Assembly: GCA_949840805.1 (NCBI GenBank)
Contig: CATKXR010000038.1
Location: forward strand, 1-46,157
Length of the DNA stretch: 46,157 nt
Direction: 5' to 3'
Source: an uncultured Lachnospiraceae bacterium
GTDB lineage: Bacteria; Bacillota; Clostridia; Lachnospirales; Lachnospiraceae
The position numbers and the translations under genes are program-made. Positions 37,942 to 46,157 of this stretch are shown one piece after another. The notes beneath the pieces are model-generated. The model did no database searches, was not told where the DNA came from, and saw nothing but the letters and a program-made list of their open reading frames with translations. The number at the start of each line of letters is the position of its first letter. Positions within the stretch are counted from its first letter, which is position 1.

Positions 37942-39312
37942 ATGAACACCAACAAATACCTGTTTGAAAACGCGCCAATTCCCAAAGCCGTAGCCATCAT
38001 GGCCATACCCACCATGATCTCTATGCTGGTGGTCGTCATCTACAATATGGCAGACACCTTTTTCATAGGCCAGACCGGTGATCCCATGCAGGTAGCCGCC
38101 GTATCCCTGGCTACTCCCGTATTCATGGTATTTATGGCTCTGGGAAACCTCTTCGGTATCGGCGGAAGCTCCGCCATCTCCCGGGCTTTAGGCGAAAAAA
38201 ATCCCGAGCGTGCAAAACATATCTCATCCTTTTGCTGCTACGGTTCTCTTGGCTTAGGAATTATCATGGCAGTGCTGTTTCTTATCGGCATGGATTTTAT
38301 CTTAAAGATGATCGGCGCCAGTGAAAACACCGCCGGTTACGCCCGGGAATACTTAAGCTACATTGCATTCGGCGGCCCCTTCATTATGTTCGGCACTGCA
38401 TTCGGAAACATCCTCCGAGGTGAAGGCGCCTCCAAAGAATCCATGATCGGCAACCTGATCGGCACAGTCACCAACATTATCCTGGATCCAATTATGATTC
38501 TTGTTTTCGGCTGGGGCGTGGCCGGCGCTGCCATTGCCACAGTAATCGGCAATATGGCGGCCAGCGCCTTTTATATCATCTATTTCCTGATGAAGAAATC
38601 CAGCCTGTCCATTCATATAAAGGATTTCCGCATGGGCAATCAGATTGCTTCCAGCGTCACGGCAATCGGCATTCCCGCCTCCCTCAACAATATTCTTATG
38701 AGCTGTGCCAATATTATTTTAAATCTTGCACTGACCGGCTACGGAGATACCCCTGTGGCAGCCATGGGCATTGCCATGAAATCCAATATGCTGGTTGTCC
38801 TGCTGCAGATCGGTCTCTGCGCCGGAATCCAGCCTTTGATCGGATATAACTATGGCGCACGGAACAAAGATAGGCTGATAAAAATTTTTCAATTCACCGG
38901 AATCTGTTCCATTATTATGGGGACTGTCCTCACAACCGCCATGGTCATTGCCCGACAATTTTTGATTCAGGCTTTTATTGATAACCCGGAAGTTATTTCC
39001 TACGGCATCCAGATGGTCATTGCCCTCCAGCTATCCGGCCCGGTGATCGGGATTCTTTTCCTGTGTATCAACACCATTCAGGGCATGGGAAAAGCGCTCC
39101 CCTCTCTGGTGCTCACCATCTGCCGTCAGGGACTGGTCTTCATACCGTCCGTATTTATTTTAAACAAGCTTTTCGGCCTGGACGGCGTCATCTATGCCCA
39201 GCCTGTGGCAGACTATCTGTCCATTATTCTGTCAATAATTTTATGTCTGGGACTGTTTAAAAAAATTGATTACGCAAAAACAACAGCCGATACCAAGCCT
39301 ATCCATGCTTAA
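37942..39312 (+). CDS. MATE family efflux transporter
   Basis: A 456-residue integral membrane protein with about 12 hydrophobic helices, the family standard. It starts MNTNKYLFENAPIPKAVAIM, and the first lobe contains NMADTFFIGQTGDPMQVAAV and the GIGGSSAISRALGEK loop, typical of NorM/DinF-like Na+- or H+-driven drug exporters. The second lobe repeats the pattern (IGLCAGIQPLIGYNYGARNK). AAGGAGG precedes the ATG. It is the probable target of the adjacent MarR regulator. Substrates cannot be predicted. Confidence 0.93.
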   Translation: MNTNKYLFENAPIPKAVAIMAIPTMISMLVVVIYNMADTFFIGQTGDPMQVAAVSLATPVFMVFMALGNLFGIGGSSAISRALGEKNPERAKHISSFCCYGSLGLGIIMAVLFLIGMDFILKMIGASENTAGYAREYLSYIAFGGPFIMFGTAFGNILRGEGASKESMIGNLIGTVTNIILDPIMILVFGWGVAGAAIATVIGNMAASAFYIIYFLMKKSSLSIHIKDFRMGNQIASSVTAIGIPASLNNILMSCANIILNLALTGYGDTPVAAMGIAMKSNMLVVLLQIGLCAGIQPLIGYNYGARNKDRLIKIFQFTGICSIIMGTVLTTAMVIARQFLIQAFIDNPEVISYGIQMVIALQLSGPVIGILFLCINTIQGMGKALPSLVLTICRQGLVFIPSVFILNKLFGLDGVIYAQPVADYLSIILSIILCLGLFKKIDYAKTTADTKPIHA

Positions 39313-39324
39313 AACGAAAATCAT

Positions 39325-39378
39325 AAAAGACTGTGGCAAATTACAGCATTCCTGTGATTTTGCTACAGTCTTTTTTAT
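39325..39378. terminator. Bidirectional terminator after the MATE gene
   Basis: AAAAGACTGT-GCAAA pairs with TTTGC-ACAGTCTTTT, with an inner ACAG/CTGT stem, then a T-run. Confidence 0.85.
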
Positions 39379-39388
39379 ACAAAACAAT

Positions 39389-40051
39389 TTATATCTCATT
39401 TTCACCGACAACTTCATCATTCGTGGAAACACCTGTATCCTCTGCTGTCATCAAGATCTCATCAAGATCCTGGATATCATTTTCAATCCAGGACGGTCCC
39501 CCCGAAAAAATCACCCATGCCAGCCCCTCAGCCGGCTCTTTAAAATCAATCAAACAACAATAGTAATAATATTTTTCCCCCTCAAGCTCCCCGGAATATA
39601 ATTCCCGATAAATCTTCTTCTTCTCATTCTCCCATACCGGTTCTTTTTTTACTAATTCCACAAAATCTCTTTTTCCAAAAAGATCCTCTTTCTGCAGTTC
39701 AAAAATATCCTCCGGGACCATTCCGTTGGATAAATCAATATCCTTAAATCCAAATATGCTGCAATAATATCGGTCGTCCCTTTTCATTTGAAGATCAAAC
39801 GGAGAATCATCCGTAGTATTTTCCCAATCATCCGAAAAAGTAAAACAAATATCATAGGGAACAACATCAAAAACTACTTTTTCCTTTGATTTTTCTTCCG
39901 ATTCTTCATTCTCCGATTTTTTCTGCATCGCTGCCGATATACTTTCCGCCTTCTTGGCCGAATCATCTAATTCTTTTTTTATTCCGCATCCACATCCAAT
40001 TAACACCGCAAAAATAAATGTCATAACCAAAAATACGAATCTTTTTTTCAT
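39389..40051 (-). CDS. Lipoprotein of unknown function
   Basis: A 220-residue exported protein. The signal peptide MKKRFVFLVMTFIFAVLIGC ends in a lipobox, so it should be anchored by the Cys at about residue 20. A charged coil-like segment rich in Glu, Lys and Ser (about 30-60) precedes a compact domain with Tyr/Asp-rich strands (DICFTFSDDWENTTDDSPFD and YYYYCCLIDFKEPAEGLAWV). No known domain is identified. It sits 30 bases after the amino acid ABC ATPase on the same strand and may be cotranscribed, but no link in function is evident. Confidence 0.7.
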   Translation of the reverse strand: MKKRFVFLVMTFIFAVLIGCGCGIKKELDDSAKKAESISAAMQKKSENEESEEKSKEKVVFDVVPYDICFTFSDDWENTTDDSPFDLQMKRDDRYYCSIFGFKDIDLSNGMVPEDIFELQKEDLFGKRDFVELVKKEPVWENEKKKIYRELYSGELEGEKYYYYCCLIDFKEPAEGLAWVIFSGGPSWIENDIQDLDEILMTAEDTGVSTNDEVVGENEI

Positions 40052-40081
40052 TTCCTTCTTCCTTCTGCTTTATATCTTCAT

Positions 40082-40849
40082 TCACTTCAGCATTTCCCCA
40101 TATCTCCCCAAAAAACTGCGGGTTCTTTCATTATCCGAAGCAAATACCACCTCCGGTGTTCCCTCCTCCACAATCACTCCGTCTGCCATAAAGATCACCC
40201 GATCCGAGATATCCTTGGCAAAGGCCATTTCATGAGTCACAATCACCATGGCAATATCCAAATCCGCAAGGGATTTAATCACCTTTAACACCTCACCTGT
40301 AAGCTCCGGATCCAAGGCCGACGTAGGTTCGTCAAAAAATAAAATCTTCGGATTCAGAGCCAGAGCCCGGGCAATGGCCACCCGCTGACACTGTCCCCCG
40401 GAAAGCTGGCAGGGATAGGCATGCTCCTTATCTTCCAGCCCCATCTTCTTAAGCAGCTCTCTTGCCGCCCGATACACCTCTTCCTTGTCCCTCTTTTGAA
40501 CCGAAACAGGCGCATCCGTAATATTCTTCATGACCGAAAAATGAGGAAACAGATTAAAATTCTGAAATACCAGCCCATAATTCTCCCGAATCCGTTTCAT
40601 CTCTCTTTTGGAAGCATAGGCCATTTTCCCTTCCCCGTCACTCCAGGCCGCCTTCTCTCCCAAATAGATCAGTTCCCCCCTGTCCATAGTTTCCAGCATA
40701 GTAGCACAACGAAGAAGAGTAGATTTCCCCGATCCGGACGGGCCAATGATGGAAACAATCTCTCCTTCTCCCACTGACAATGAAATATCCTTAATCACCG
40801 AAACCCCATCAAAAGATTTCTCCACATGCTTCATTTCCAAAAGCTTCAT
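40082..40849 (-). CDS. Polar amino acid ABC transporter ATPase
   Basis: A 255-residue ATP-binding subunit of the GlnQ/HisP type. Walker A is GPSGSGKST (36-44), the Q-loop region is [20 protein letters not shown], the signature is [15 protein letters not shown], Walker B is [13 protein letters not shown], and the H-loop is [13 protein letters not shown]. It drives import through the permease encoded 21 bases upstream. With the binding protein at 41562 it forms a complete importer operon. Family members import glutamine, cystine, arginine or similar; the substrate is not determined. Confidence 0.94.
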   Translation of the reverse strand: MKLLEMKHVEKSFDGVSVIKDISLSVGEGEIVSIIGPSGSGKSTLLRCATMLETMDRGELIYLGEKAAWSDGEGKMAYASKREMKRIRENYGLVFQNFNLFPHFSVMKNITDAPVSVQKRDKEEVYRAARELLKKMGLEDKEHAYPCQLSGGQCQRVAIARALALNPKILFFDEPTSALDPELTGEVLKVIKSLADLDIAMVIVTHEMAFAKDISDRVIFMADGVIVEEGTPEVVFASDNERTRSFLGRYGEMLK

Positions 40850-40870
40850 AACTGATTCGCCCTTCCCTGC

Positions 40871-41521
40871 CTATTGATAATACGCCAGTTTCTTCTCCGC
40901 ATATTCCATTCCAACTGCTACTACCAAATTAAATATATAGTAAAATATTCCGGCCGCCACAAAAGGAATCAAACTGGTTTGGGAAGACGCCAACGCCTTG
41001 GCAATAGCAAACATTTCCAATACACTGATCGTGAAGGCAAGAGACGTATCCTTTACCAAAGTAATCACCTCATTGGTCACAGAAGGAAGAATCCTCTTAA
41101 TGACCTGGGGCAGAATAATTTTAAAAAATGTCTGCCATTTTCTATATCCCAAAAGCTTCGCCGCCTCATACTGCCCCACCGGCATGGACTGAATCCCGCT
41201 CCGGTAAATCTCCGCAAAATAAGCGGCATAATTAATCACAAATCCGATCAACGCCGCCCAAAGCCGATAACTGTTGGTAATCTTAATCCCCAGCAGATAA
41301 TAAGGTCCAAAATAAACTACCATCAACTGCAGCATTAAAGGCGTTCCCCGCATAATCGATATGTATACCTTTACAATTCCCTGAAGGAAAGAGTTTTTTG
41401 ACATTCTCCCAAAAGCTACAATCATACCAAGAGGCAGGGAAAATACCAGCGTTACCACAAAAATCTGAATACTGACAAACATTCCTCCTGCTAACTGCGA
41501 TACCATCATACTGACTGACAT
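40871..41521 (-). CDS. Polar amino acid ABC transporter permease
   Basis: A 216-residue HisM/GlnP-type membrane subunit with about five helices. The RGTPLMLQLMVVYFGPYYLL segment is the family landmark. The cytoplasmic EAA loop (YEAAKLLGYRKWQTFFKIIL) docks on the ATPase. It follows the binding-protein gene by 40 bases and precedes the ATPase. It probably works as a homodimer, since only one permease is present. Confidence 0.93.
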   Translation of the reverse strand: MSVSMMVSQLAGGMFVSIQIFVVTLVFSLPLGMIVAFGRMSKNSFLQGIVKVYISIMRGTPLMLQLMVVYFGPYYLLGIKITNSYRLWAALIGFVINYAAYFAEIYRSGIQSMPVGQYEAAKLLGYRKWQTFFKIILPQVIKRILPSVTNEVITLVKDTSLAFTISVLEMFAIAKALASSQTSLIPFVAAGIFYYIFNLVVAVGMEYAEKKLAYYQ

Positions 41522-41561
41522 TTTCCCTGCTCCTTATTCTTTTATCGTACTTAGAATTAAT

Positions 41562-42449
41562 TTATTTTCCAATTGTAGTAACATCCCGACCAAACCATTT
41601 TTCCGAAATTTCTTTCAATGTTCCGTCCTCGGCCATTTCCTCCAATACACCCTGAATCTTATCCCGCAATTCCTCATTTCCTTTCTTAAAACCGATTCCA
41701 TACTCCTCAGAAGCCAAAGTATCCTCCAACACTACATATTGATCTCCATCTTCCCTCTGTTCGATCTGATATCCGGCTACAATCACATCCATGGCAATAG
41801 CATCCACTGCACCCATCTCCAAATCCATAAATGCCGTATTATAATCCGGCGTAGTCTGTAATGTCCCAAAACTTCCGGTAAGCTCCTGATTATCCTTCAA
41901 CGCTGCCTCTGCAGAAGAATCTGCCTGAACCTCCACAATCTTACCTGCAAGATCCCTAAAGCTGCTGATTCCGGAATCCGCCGTCACCACAAATACCTGG
42001 CTGTTATCCATATAGGGTTCACTCCAGGTATAATCATCCTCACGACCATTCATGGTAAATCCATTCCAAATACAATCAATCGTCCCGGAATTAAGCTCCA
42101 TATCCTTAGCGTCCCAAGCAATGGGCTGCGGCACAAATTCCAGCCCTAAACGGTTGGCAGCTTCCTTTGCTAATTCCAGATCAAACCCTGTATACTCCCC
42201 GTCATCTCCCACAAATCCCATAGGAGGAAAATCCTGGTCAAATCCAACCGTAAAAGTTTCAGATTCCTCTCCATTCGTCTCGCCTTTGTCTTCCTGGCTG
42301 CTTTCCGGCTCCTTAACATCTTCAGAAGAATCTGCAACTGTCGTCGTGGTCTCTTTCACTTCCCCTGTGCTTTCCCCGGCCTTTCCCTGGCATCCTGCCA
42401 ACGACATTACCATTACTCCCATTAACAATACACTTCCTATTTTTTTCAT
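41562..42449 (-). CDS. Polar amino acid ABC transporter substrate-binding lipoprotein
   Basis: A 295-residue family 3 solute-binding protein. The signal peptide (MKKIGSVLLMGVMVMSLAGC) has lipobox LAGC. A long Thr/Ser/Glu/Asp-rich linker comes next, then FTVGFDQDFPPMGFVGDDGE and TGFDLELAKEAANRLGLEF, the standard ligand-binding start. GGAGG precedes the ATG at 42449; the frame to 42476 lies over that ribosome site. It is first in the importer operon, behind a promoter at 42530-42558. The ligand is undetermined. Confidence 0.92.
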   Translation of the reverse strand: MKKIGSVLLMGVMVMSLAGCQGKAGESTGEVKETTTTVADSSEDVKEPESSQEDKGETNGEESETFTVGFDQDFPPMGFVGDDGEYTGFDLELAKEAANRLGLEFVPQPIAWDAKDMELNSGTIDCIWNGFTMNGREDDYTWSEPYMDNSQVFVVTADSGISSFRDLAGKIVEVQADSSAEAALKDNQELTGSFGTLQTTPDYNTAFMDLEMGAVDAIAMDVIVAGYQIEQREDGDQYVVLEDTLASEEYGIGFKKGNEELRDKIQGVLEEMAEDGTLKEISEKWFGRDVTTIGK

Positions 42450-42489
42450 AATTTTGTTCTCCTCCTCTTTCTTCAATATCAGAAATACA

Positions 42490-42521
42490 GCCGAAAAAGC
42501 TTATTCTCGGCTTTCTTCGGC
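42490..42521 (-). promoter_or_regulatory. Leader hairpin of the amino acid importer operon
   Basis: GCCGA on both sides of AAGCC-type repeats allows two alternative stems, with GCCGAA or GCCGAG pairing to TTCGGC, between the promoter and the binding-protein gene. This could be an attenuator; no known riboswitch class is recognised. Confidence 0.35.
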
Positions 42522-42529
42522 ACGCTACT

Positions 42530-42558
42530 ATATTAGCACACTAAAGTATTTCTGTCTA
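42530..42558 (-). promoter_or_regulatory. Promoter of the amino acid importer operon
   Basis: Minus-strand TAGACA (42553-42558) and TAATAT (42530-42535), spacer 17 bases. Confidence 0.6.
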
Positions 42559-42580
42559 TCCCCATTTCACACAAAATAAA

Positions 42581-42622
42581 AAAACACCCCCTAAATCTAC
42601 TTTTGATTTAAGGGGTATTTTC
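42581..42622 (-). terminator. adhE terminator
   Basis: ATACCCCTTAAATCA pairs with TGATTTAGGGGGTGT-type sequence on the minus strand and is followed by a run of seven T. It ends adhE transcription. Confidence 0.85.
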
Positions 42623-42646
42623 TTCACACTGCGTCAATCGTTTTCT

Positions 42647-45256
42647 TTATTTCCCATAATAAGCCCGCAGATACATTTCCTTAATCTCGCTCATCAGCGG
42701 ATATCTGGGGTTAGCGCCTGTACACTGATCGTCAAACGCCTGCTCCACCATGGCATCCAGATTATCCAGGAAATATTTCTCATCCACACCATACTCTGCA
42801 ATGGTCTTCTTTACGCCTACGGCTGCCTTCAGTTCCTCGATCTTCTCGATCAGCTTCTTCACGGCCTCCTCATCACTGTCTGCCTGGATTCCCACAAAAC
42901 GGGCACATTCTGCGTATCTGGCGCGGGTGTGAGGATACTGATACTGGGAGAAGGTTCCCATCTTTCTGGGACACTCTTCTGCATTAAACTCCACCACCAG
43001 AGAAATCAGAAGCGCATTGGCAATTCCATGAGGCAAATGATGGAATGCACCCAGCTTATGAGCCATGGAGTGACAAACACCCAGGAATGCATTGGCAAAA
43101 GCCATACCGGCCAGACAGGAAGCATCTGCCATCTTCGAACGTGCCTCAACATTAGAACCGTCATTATAACAAACGGGCAGATATTCAAACACATTCTTCA
43201 TTGCCTTCAATGCCAGTCCGTCCGTATAATCCGTAGCCATCACAGAAGCATAAGCCTCCAATGCATGGGTCAGAACATCCACGCCGGACGCACTGGTGAG
43301 TCCCTTAGGCTGGCTCATCATGTTGTCTGTATCCACAATCGCCATATTGGGCAGAAGCTGATAATCAGCCAGCGGATATTTTACACCTGTCTCCTGATCC
43401 GTGATTACCGCAAAAGGAGTTACCTCGGAACCAGTACCGGAAGACGTGGGAATGGCCACAAAATAAGCCTTTTCTCCCATCTTGGGGAATGTATACACAC
43501 GTTTTCTGATATCAATAAACCGCATAGCCATATCCTGGAAATCCACTTCCGGATGCTCGTACATCACCCACATAATCTTACCTGCATCCATGGCAGAACC
43601 GCCGCCCAAAGCAATAATCACATCCGGCTGGAATGCTGTCATAGCCTTTGCGCCTTCCTGAGCATTGGCCAGCGTGGGATCCGGCTGTACATTAGAAAAG
43701 CACTGATAAACGATTCCCAGTTCATCCAGCTTATCGGTAATGGGCTTTGTATATCCATTCATATAAAGGAAGGAGTCTGTCACAATAAATGCTCTCTTCT
43801 TGCCCAATACCTCCTTCAGTTCATTCAACGCTACTGGCATACAACCCTTCTTAAAATACACTTTCTCAGGCGCACGGAACCACAGCATATTCTCTCTCCT
43901 CTCCGCCACAGTCTTGATATTCAGCAAATGCTTTACACCTACATTCTCAGATACTGAGTTTCCGCCCCAGGAACCACATCCCAAAGTCAGAGACGGAGCC
44001 AGCTTAAAGTTGTAAAGATCACCGATACCACCGTGAGAAGAAGGAGTATTTGTCAAAATACGGCAGGTCTTCATAGCCTCCGCATGCTTTAAGATTTTCT
44101 CATGCTCATTTACATTAATATACAGAGAAGCCGTATGTCCATAACCGCCGTCAGCAACCAATCTCTCAGCCTTAGCCAGAGCTTCATCAAAGGTCTCAGC
44201 CTTATACATAGCCAGAACCGGTGACAGCTTCTCATGAGCAAATTCCTCACGAATATCAACAGACTCCACCTCACCGATAATGATCTTTGTATCCTTCGGC
44301 ACATCCACGCCGGCCAGTTTGGCAATCGTATGAGCAGTTTGGCCCACAATCTTTGCATTTAAAGAACCATTGATTAAAATTGTCTTTCTTACTTTCTCAA
44401 TCTCATCCGGCTTTAAGAAATAGCATCCCCGATACTCAAACTCTTTCTTCACCTCATCATAAATAGAGGCAAGAACCGTAACAGACTGTTCGGAAGCACA
44501 AATCATACCATTATCAAAAGTCTTGGAATGAATGATGGAGCTGACTGCCATTTTAATATCAGCCGTATCGTCAATGATAACCGGCGTATTACCCGCACCC
44601 ACACCCAAAGCAGGCTTACCGGAAGAATAAGCGGCACGTACCATTCCCGGACCTCCGGTAGCCAGAATAATATCTGCTTCCTTCATAACTAGATTAGTCA
44701 TATCCAGAGAAGGAACATCAATCCAACCAATGATGCCCTTTGGAGCGCCAGCCTTCACCGCTGCCTCCAAAATCACTTTCGCAGCCTCAATCGTACAATT
44801 CTTTGCCCTTGGATGAGGAGAAATGATAATTGCATTTCGCGTCTTCAGACAGAGCAGGCATTTGAAAATTGCTGTGGAGGTAGGATTCGTAGTAGGAATA
44901 ACCGCAGCTACCAACCCGATCGGTTCTGCTAACTTTTTAATACCGAATGCCTTGTCTTCTTCAATAACTCCACACGTCTTCGTATCTTTATAAGCATTAT
45001 AAATATATTCTGACGCATAGTTGTTTTTGATTACCTTATCCTCAACCACACCCATACCGGTTTCCTTTACAGCCATCTTAGCAAGAGGAATCCGAAGCTT
45101 ATTGGCTGCGGAAGCCGCCTCATAAAAGATCTTGTCTACCTGCTCCTGGGTAAAAGTCGAAAAAACCTTCTGCGCCTCTCTCATTGCCTGCATTTTCGCT
45201 TCCAGCGCCTCAACACTGTCAATGACTGCGGGAACATTTTGTTCTTTGTTTGCCAT
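42647..45256 (-). CDS. adhE: Bifunctional acetaldehyde-CoA/alcohol dehydrogenase
   Basis: A fused enzyme of about 869 residues that reduces acetyl-CoA to acetaldehyde and then ethanol, regenerating NAD+. The N-terminal CoA-acylating aldehyde dehydrogenase half has PTTNPTSTAIFKCLLCLKTR and the catalytic Cys in DNGMICASEQSV. The C-terminal iron-dependent alcohol dehydrogenase half has ALGGGSAMDAGKIMWVMYEH and the Fe-binding His cluster in GVDVLTHALEAYAS and VCHSMAHKLGAFHHLPHG. GGAGG precedes the ATG at 45256. Family members form spirosome filaments. The promoter carries Rex-like boxes, so induction at high NADH is likely. Confidence 0.96.
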   Translation of the reverse strand: MANKEQNVPAVIDSVEALEAKMQAMREAQKVFSTFTQEQVDKIFYEAASAANKLRIPLAKMAVKETGMGVVEDKVIKNNYASEYIYNAYKDTKTCGVIEEDKAFGIKKLAEPIGLVAAVIPTTNPTSTAIFKCLLCLKTRNAIIISPHPRAKNCTIEAAKVILEAAVKAGAPKGIIGWIDVPSLDMTNLVMKEADIILATGGPGMVRAAYSSGKPALGVGAGNTPVIIDDTADIKMAVSSIIHSKTFDNGMICASEQSVTVLASIYDEVKKEFEYRGCYFLKPDEIEKVRKTILINGSLNAKIVGQTAHTIAKLAGVDVPKDTKIIIGEVESVDIREEFAHEKLSPVLAMYKAETFDEALAKAERLVADGGYGHTASLYINVNEHEKILKHAEAMKTCRILTNTPSSHGGIGDLYNFKLAPSLTLGCGSWGGNSVSENVGVKHLLNIKTVAERRENMLWFRAPEKVYFKKGCMPVALNELKEVLGKKRAFIVTDSFLYMNGYTKPITDKLDELGIVYQCFSNVQPDPTLANAQEGAKAMTAFQPDVIIALGGGSAMDAGKIMWVMYEHPEVDFQDMAMRFIDIRKRVYTFPKMGEKAYFVAIPTSSGTGSEVTPFAVITDQETGVKYPLADYQLLPNMAIVDTDNMMSQPKGLTSASGVDVLTHALEAYASVMATDYTDGLALKAMKNVFEYLPVCYNDGSNVEARSKMADASCLAGMAFANAFLGVCHSMAHKLGAFHHLPHGIANALLISLVVEFNAEECPRKMGTFSQYQYPHTRARYAECARFVGIQADSDEEAVKKLIEKIEELKAAVGVKKTIAEYGVDEKYFLDNLDAMVEQAFDDQCTGANPRYPLMSEIKEMYLRAYYGK

Positions 45257-45315
45257 CACTCTCTCCTCCACATTTCTTTGTGATCACTTTACCGATATTT
45301 ACTATCGATATTTTT

Positions 45316-45333
45316 TTAACAATCTTGTTATAA
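45316..45333. promoter_or_regulatory. Second Rex-like site downstream of the adhE promoter
   Basis: TTAACAATCTTGTTATAA contains TTAACA and TTGTTA half-sites of Rex type in reversed arrangement, located just after the predicted transcription start. Confidence 0.4.
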
Positions 45334-45337
45334 TTGC

Positions 45338-45366
45338 ATTATACTTCTTTGTTAAATAATTGTCAA
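45338..45366 (-). promoter_or_regulatory. adhE promoter overlapped by a Rex-like operator
   Basis: Minus-strand TTGACA (45361-45366) and TATAAT (45338-45343), spacer 17 bases, a near-consensus promoter. TTGTTAAATAATTGTCAA (45349-45366) covers the -35 and spacer and matches the Rex consensus TTGTTAA-N4-TTAACAA except at two positions. Confidence 0.7.
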
Positions 45367-45450
45367 TATATATTTAAAAATTTTGCATCTAAAATTATCT
45401 TTTTCTTTTATAAAATATTATACATTATTGCTAATACAACGAAAAACAAC

Positions 45451-45482
45451 AAAAATAGAGGCCACCTCTCAAGGCAACCTCT
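45451..45482 (-). terminator. Terminator after the XRE regulator
   Basis: AGAGG-GCCT pairs with AGG-GGCCTCT (with G-U pairs) on the minus strand, then ATTTTTGTTG. It separates the XRE gene from adhE. Confidence 0.65.
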
Positions 45483-45490
45483 TCAAACTC

Positions 45491-45730
45491 TCAATCGTCT
45501 GGCTCCAATTCATCAAATAATTCCGAATCATAAAACTCCCGAATTGTGACACCTAATCCATCTGCAATTTTATTAATATTTACAATACCCGGATTCTTAC
45601 TTTTACCGTTAATAATACTCTTATATGTAGACGACGGCATTCCCGCTCTATAACTTACAGAGTAACCACTTAAATTTTTCTGCCGGCATAATTCAGCAAT
45701 CCTGTAACTGGTTGCTTCACATATGTTCAT
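45491..45730 (-). CDS. XRE-family transcriptional regulator
   Basis: A 79-residue Cro/CI-type DNA-binding protein. The helix-turn-helix spans YSVSYRAGMPSSTYKSIING and is followed by NINKIADGLGVTIREFYDSE. The C-terminus is acidic. The frame extends to 45832, but GGGTGG lies six bases before the ATG at 45730, which gives the standard short size. The promoter at 45796-45824 is surrounded by AATTGG/CCAATT elements, so it probably regulates itself. It lies between adhE and a tRNA pair. Confidence 0.82.
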   Translation of the reverse strand: MNICEATSYRIAELCRQKNLSGYSVSYRAGMPSSTYKSIINGKSKNPGIVNINKIADGLGVTIREFYDSELFDELEPDD

Positions 45731-45758
45731 AAACATCCACCCTTTCTCCATAAGTTTA

Positions 45759-45890
45759 TTCCAAATTGGAAATACAGCAGGACGATAAACTATCCTGTAT
45801 ATAAAGAATACCAAATTTTTCCAATATTTCATAAATCATATAATTGGGGTATACATATCCAATTTGTATAATAAATTTCTACATAATTGG
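45759..45890. promoter_or_regulatory. XRE promoter with AATTGG/CCAATT operator array
   Basis: Minus-strand TTGGAA (45819-45824) and TATACA (45796-45801), spacer 17. Dyads surround it: TTCCAAATTGGAA at 45759-45771, AATTGG-N11-CCAATT at 45842-45864, and a single AATTGG at 45885-45890. Confidence 0.55.
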
Positions 45891-45917
45891 ATTGTATTTT
45901 AGAAGATGTAAATGAAT

Positions 45918-45954
45918 AAAAAATCGGATAAAGAGTTTTCCCTTTTTCCGATTT
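45918..45954 (-). terminator. Hairpin with T-run, minus strand
   Basis: AAATCGGA pairs with TCCGATTT and is followed by TTTTATT on the minus strand. It lies downstream of the tRNA pair, probably as a backup terminator. Confidence 0.55.
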
Positions 45955-45990
45955 CTATTTATAAAAATATTTATTATTGTGATTTAAAAT

Positions 45991-46028
45991 AAAAAAAGCC
46001 GATCTTCTGGCATTTACGAAAGATCGAC
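45991..46028 (-). terminator. Terminator of the tRNA operon
   Basis: GTCGATCTTTC pairs with GAAGATCGGC and is followed by a run of seven T on the minus strand, six bases after tRNA-Lys. Confidence 0.8.
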
Positions 46029-46033
46029 ATTCC

Positions 46034-46106
46034 TGAGCGTGCGGGGATTCGAACCCCGGACAACTTGATTAAAAGTCAAGTGCTCTACCGCCTGAGCTAC
46101 ACGCCC
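46034..46106 (-). tRNA. tRNA-Lys (anticodon TTT)
   Basis: A complete minus-strand cloverleaf. The acceptor stem GGGCGTG pairs with CACGCTC (one G-U), the anticodon stem CTTGA/TCAAG holds loop CTTTTAA, and the T-arm is CGGGGTTCGAATCCCCG. The discriminator is A. CCA is not encoded. It follows tRNA-Phe by three bases. Confidence 0.95.
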
Positions 46107-46109
46107 ATA

Positions 46110-46157
46110 TGCCTTGGACCGGAATCGAACCAGTGACACGAGGATTTTCAGTCCTCT
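46110..46157 (-). tRNA. tRNA-Phe (anticodon GAA), partial
   Basis: The 3' part of a tRNA cut by the window end. The anticodon stem GAGGA/TCCTC holds loop CTGAAAA (GAA), the T-arm has ACTGGTTCGATTCCGGT, and the acceptor 3' strand is CCAAGGC with discriminator A. It is transcribed ahead of tRNA-Lys. Confidence 0.9.

Noticed and set aside
42929..43957. 342-residue plus-strand open frame
   Set aside because: It is antisense to adhE, with composition typical of a shadow frame.

Overview
The window looks like a chromosomal stretch of a gut Lachnospiraceae (Clostridia) bacterium. The basis is family-level: a DUF3881 protein, meso-diaminopimelate dehydrogenase, NADP-type glutamate dehydrogenase, fused AdhE with Rex-like sites, choline-binding-repeat exported proteins, Gram-positive lipoproteins, strong AGGAGG ribosome binding sites, and moderate GC with AT-rich gaps. 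No species call is possible by eye.

Layout. (1) 1-10600: about 10.3 kb bounded by two inverted 127-bp copies of the same insertion-sequence end. It holds a beta-glucoside module (EIIBCA PTS, GH1 6-phospho-beta-glucosidase, LysR regulator), an aldo/keto reductase pseudogene, a membrane-anchored transglutaminase-like protein, and a coupled trio (micro-ORF, acidic membrane protein, Sel1-repeat protein). (2) 10600-17470: a decayed accessory zone ending next to tRNA-Arg. It contains a transposase tail, a frameshifted XRE regulator, two broken Uma2-type genes, two tandem copies of a choline-binding/exported-protein module, a DUF5131 gene, a truncated N-terminal gene fragment and a frameshifted VOC gene. 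(3) 17598-19062: tRNA-Arg(CCT), DUF3881 and a small Cys/His-rich exported protein. (4) 19129-24609: the most unusual locus, a tightly coupled three-gene operon encoding a three-domain glycosyltransferase-SDR-metallo-beta-lactamase-fold fusion, a CapK/PaaK-like adenylate-forming enzyme and a KAS III-type condensing enzyme. It reads like a compact pathway for a glycosylated acyl product. (5) 24880-46157: mostly intact housekeeping and catabolic genes. These are GH36 and GH27 alpha-galactosidases, gdhA, a Crh-like HPr homologue, an asymmetric ABC-F protein, ltaE-ddh, an unpaired sugar-binding lipoprotein with an AraC regulator, a MarR/MATE pair sharing an operator-like motif, a polar amino acid ABC importer, adhE, an XRE regulator, and tRNA-Lys and partial tRNA-Phe at the end.

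How the genes work together. Carbohydrate supply comes from the beta-glucoside PTS/GH1 pair and the two alpha-galactosidases. The HPr-like protein lacks the phosphorylatable His but keeps the regulatory Ser, so it could feed catabolite control. Redox balance is represented by adhE, whose promoter carries Rex-like boxes, and nitrogen by gdhA, ddh and the amino acid importer. All functional statements rest on recognising motifs in the translated sequence; no database search was run.
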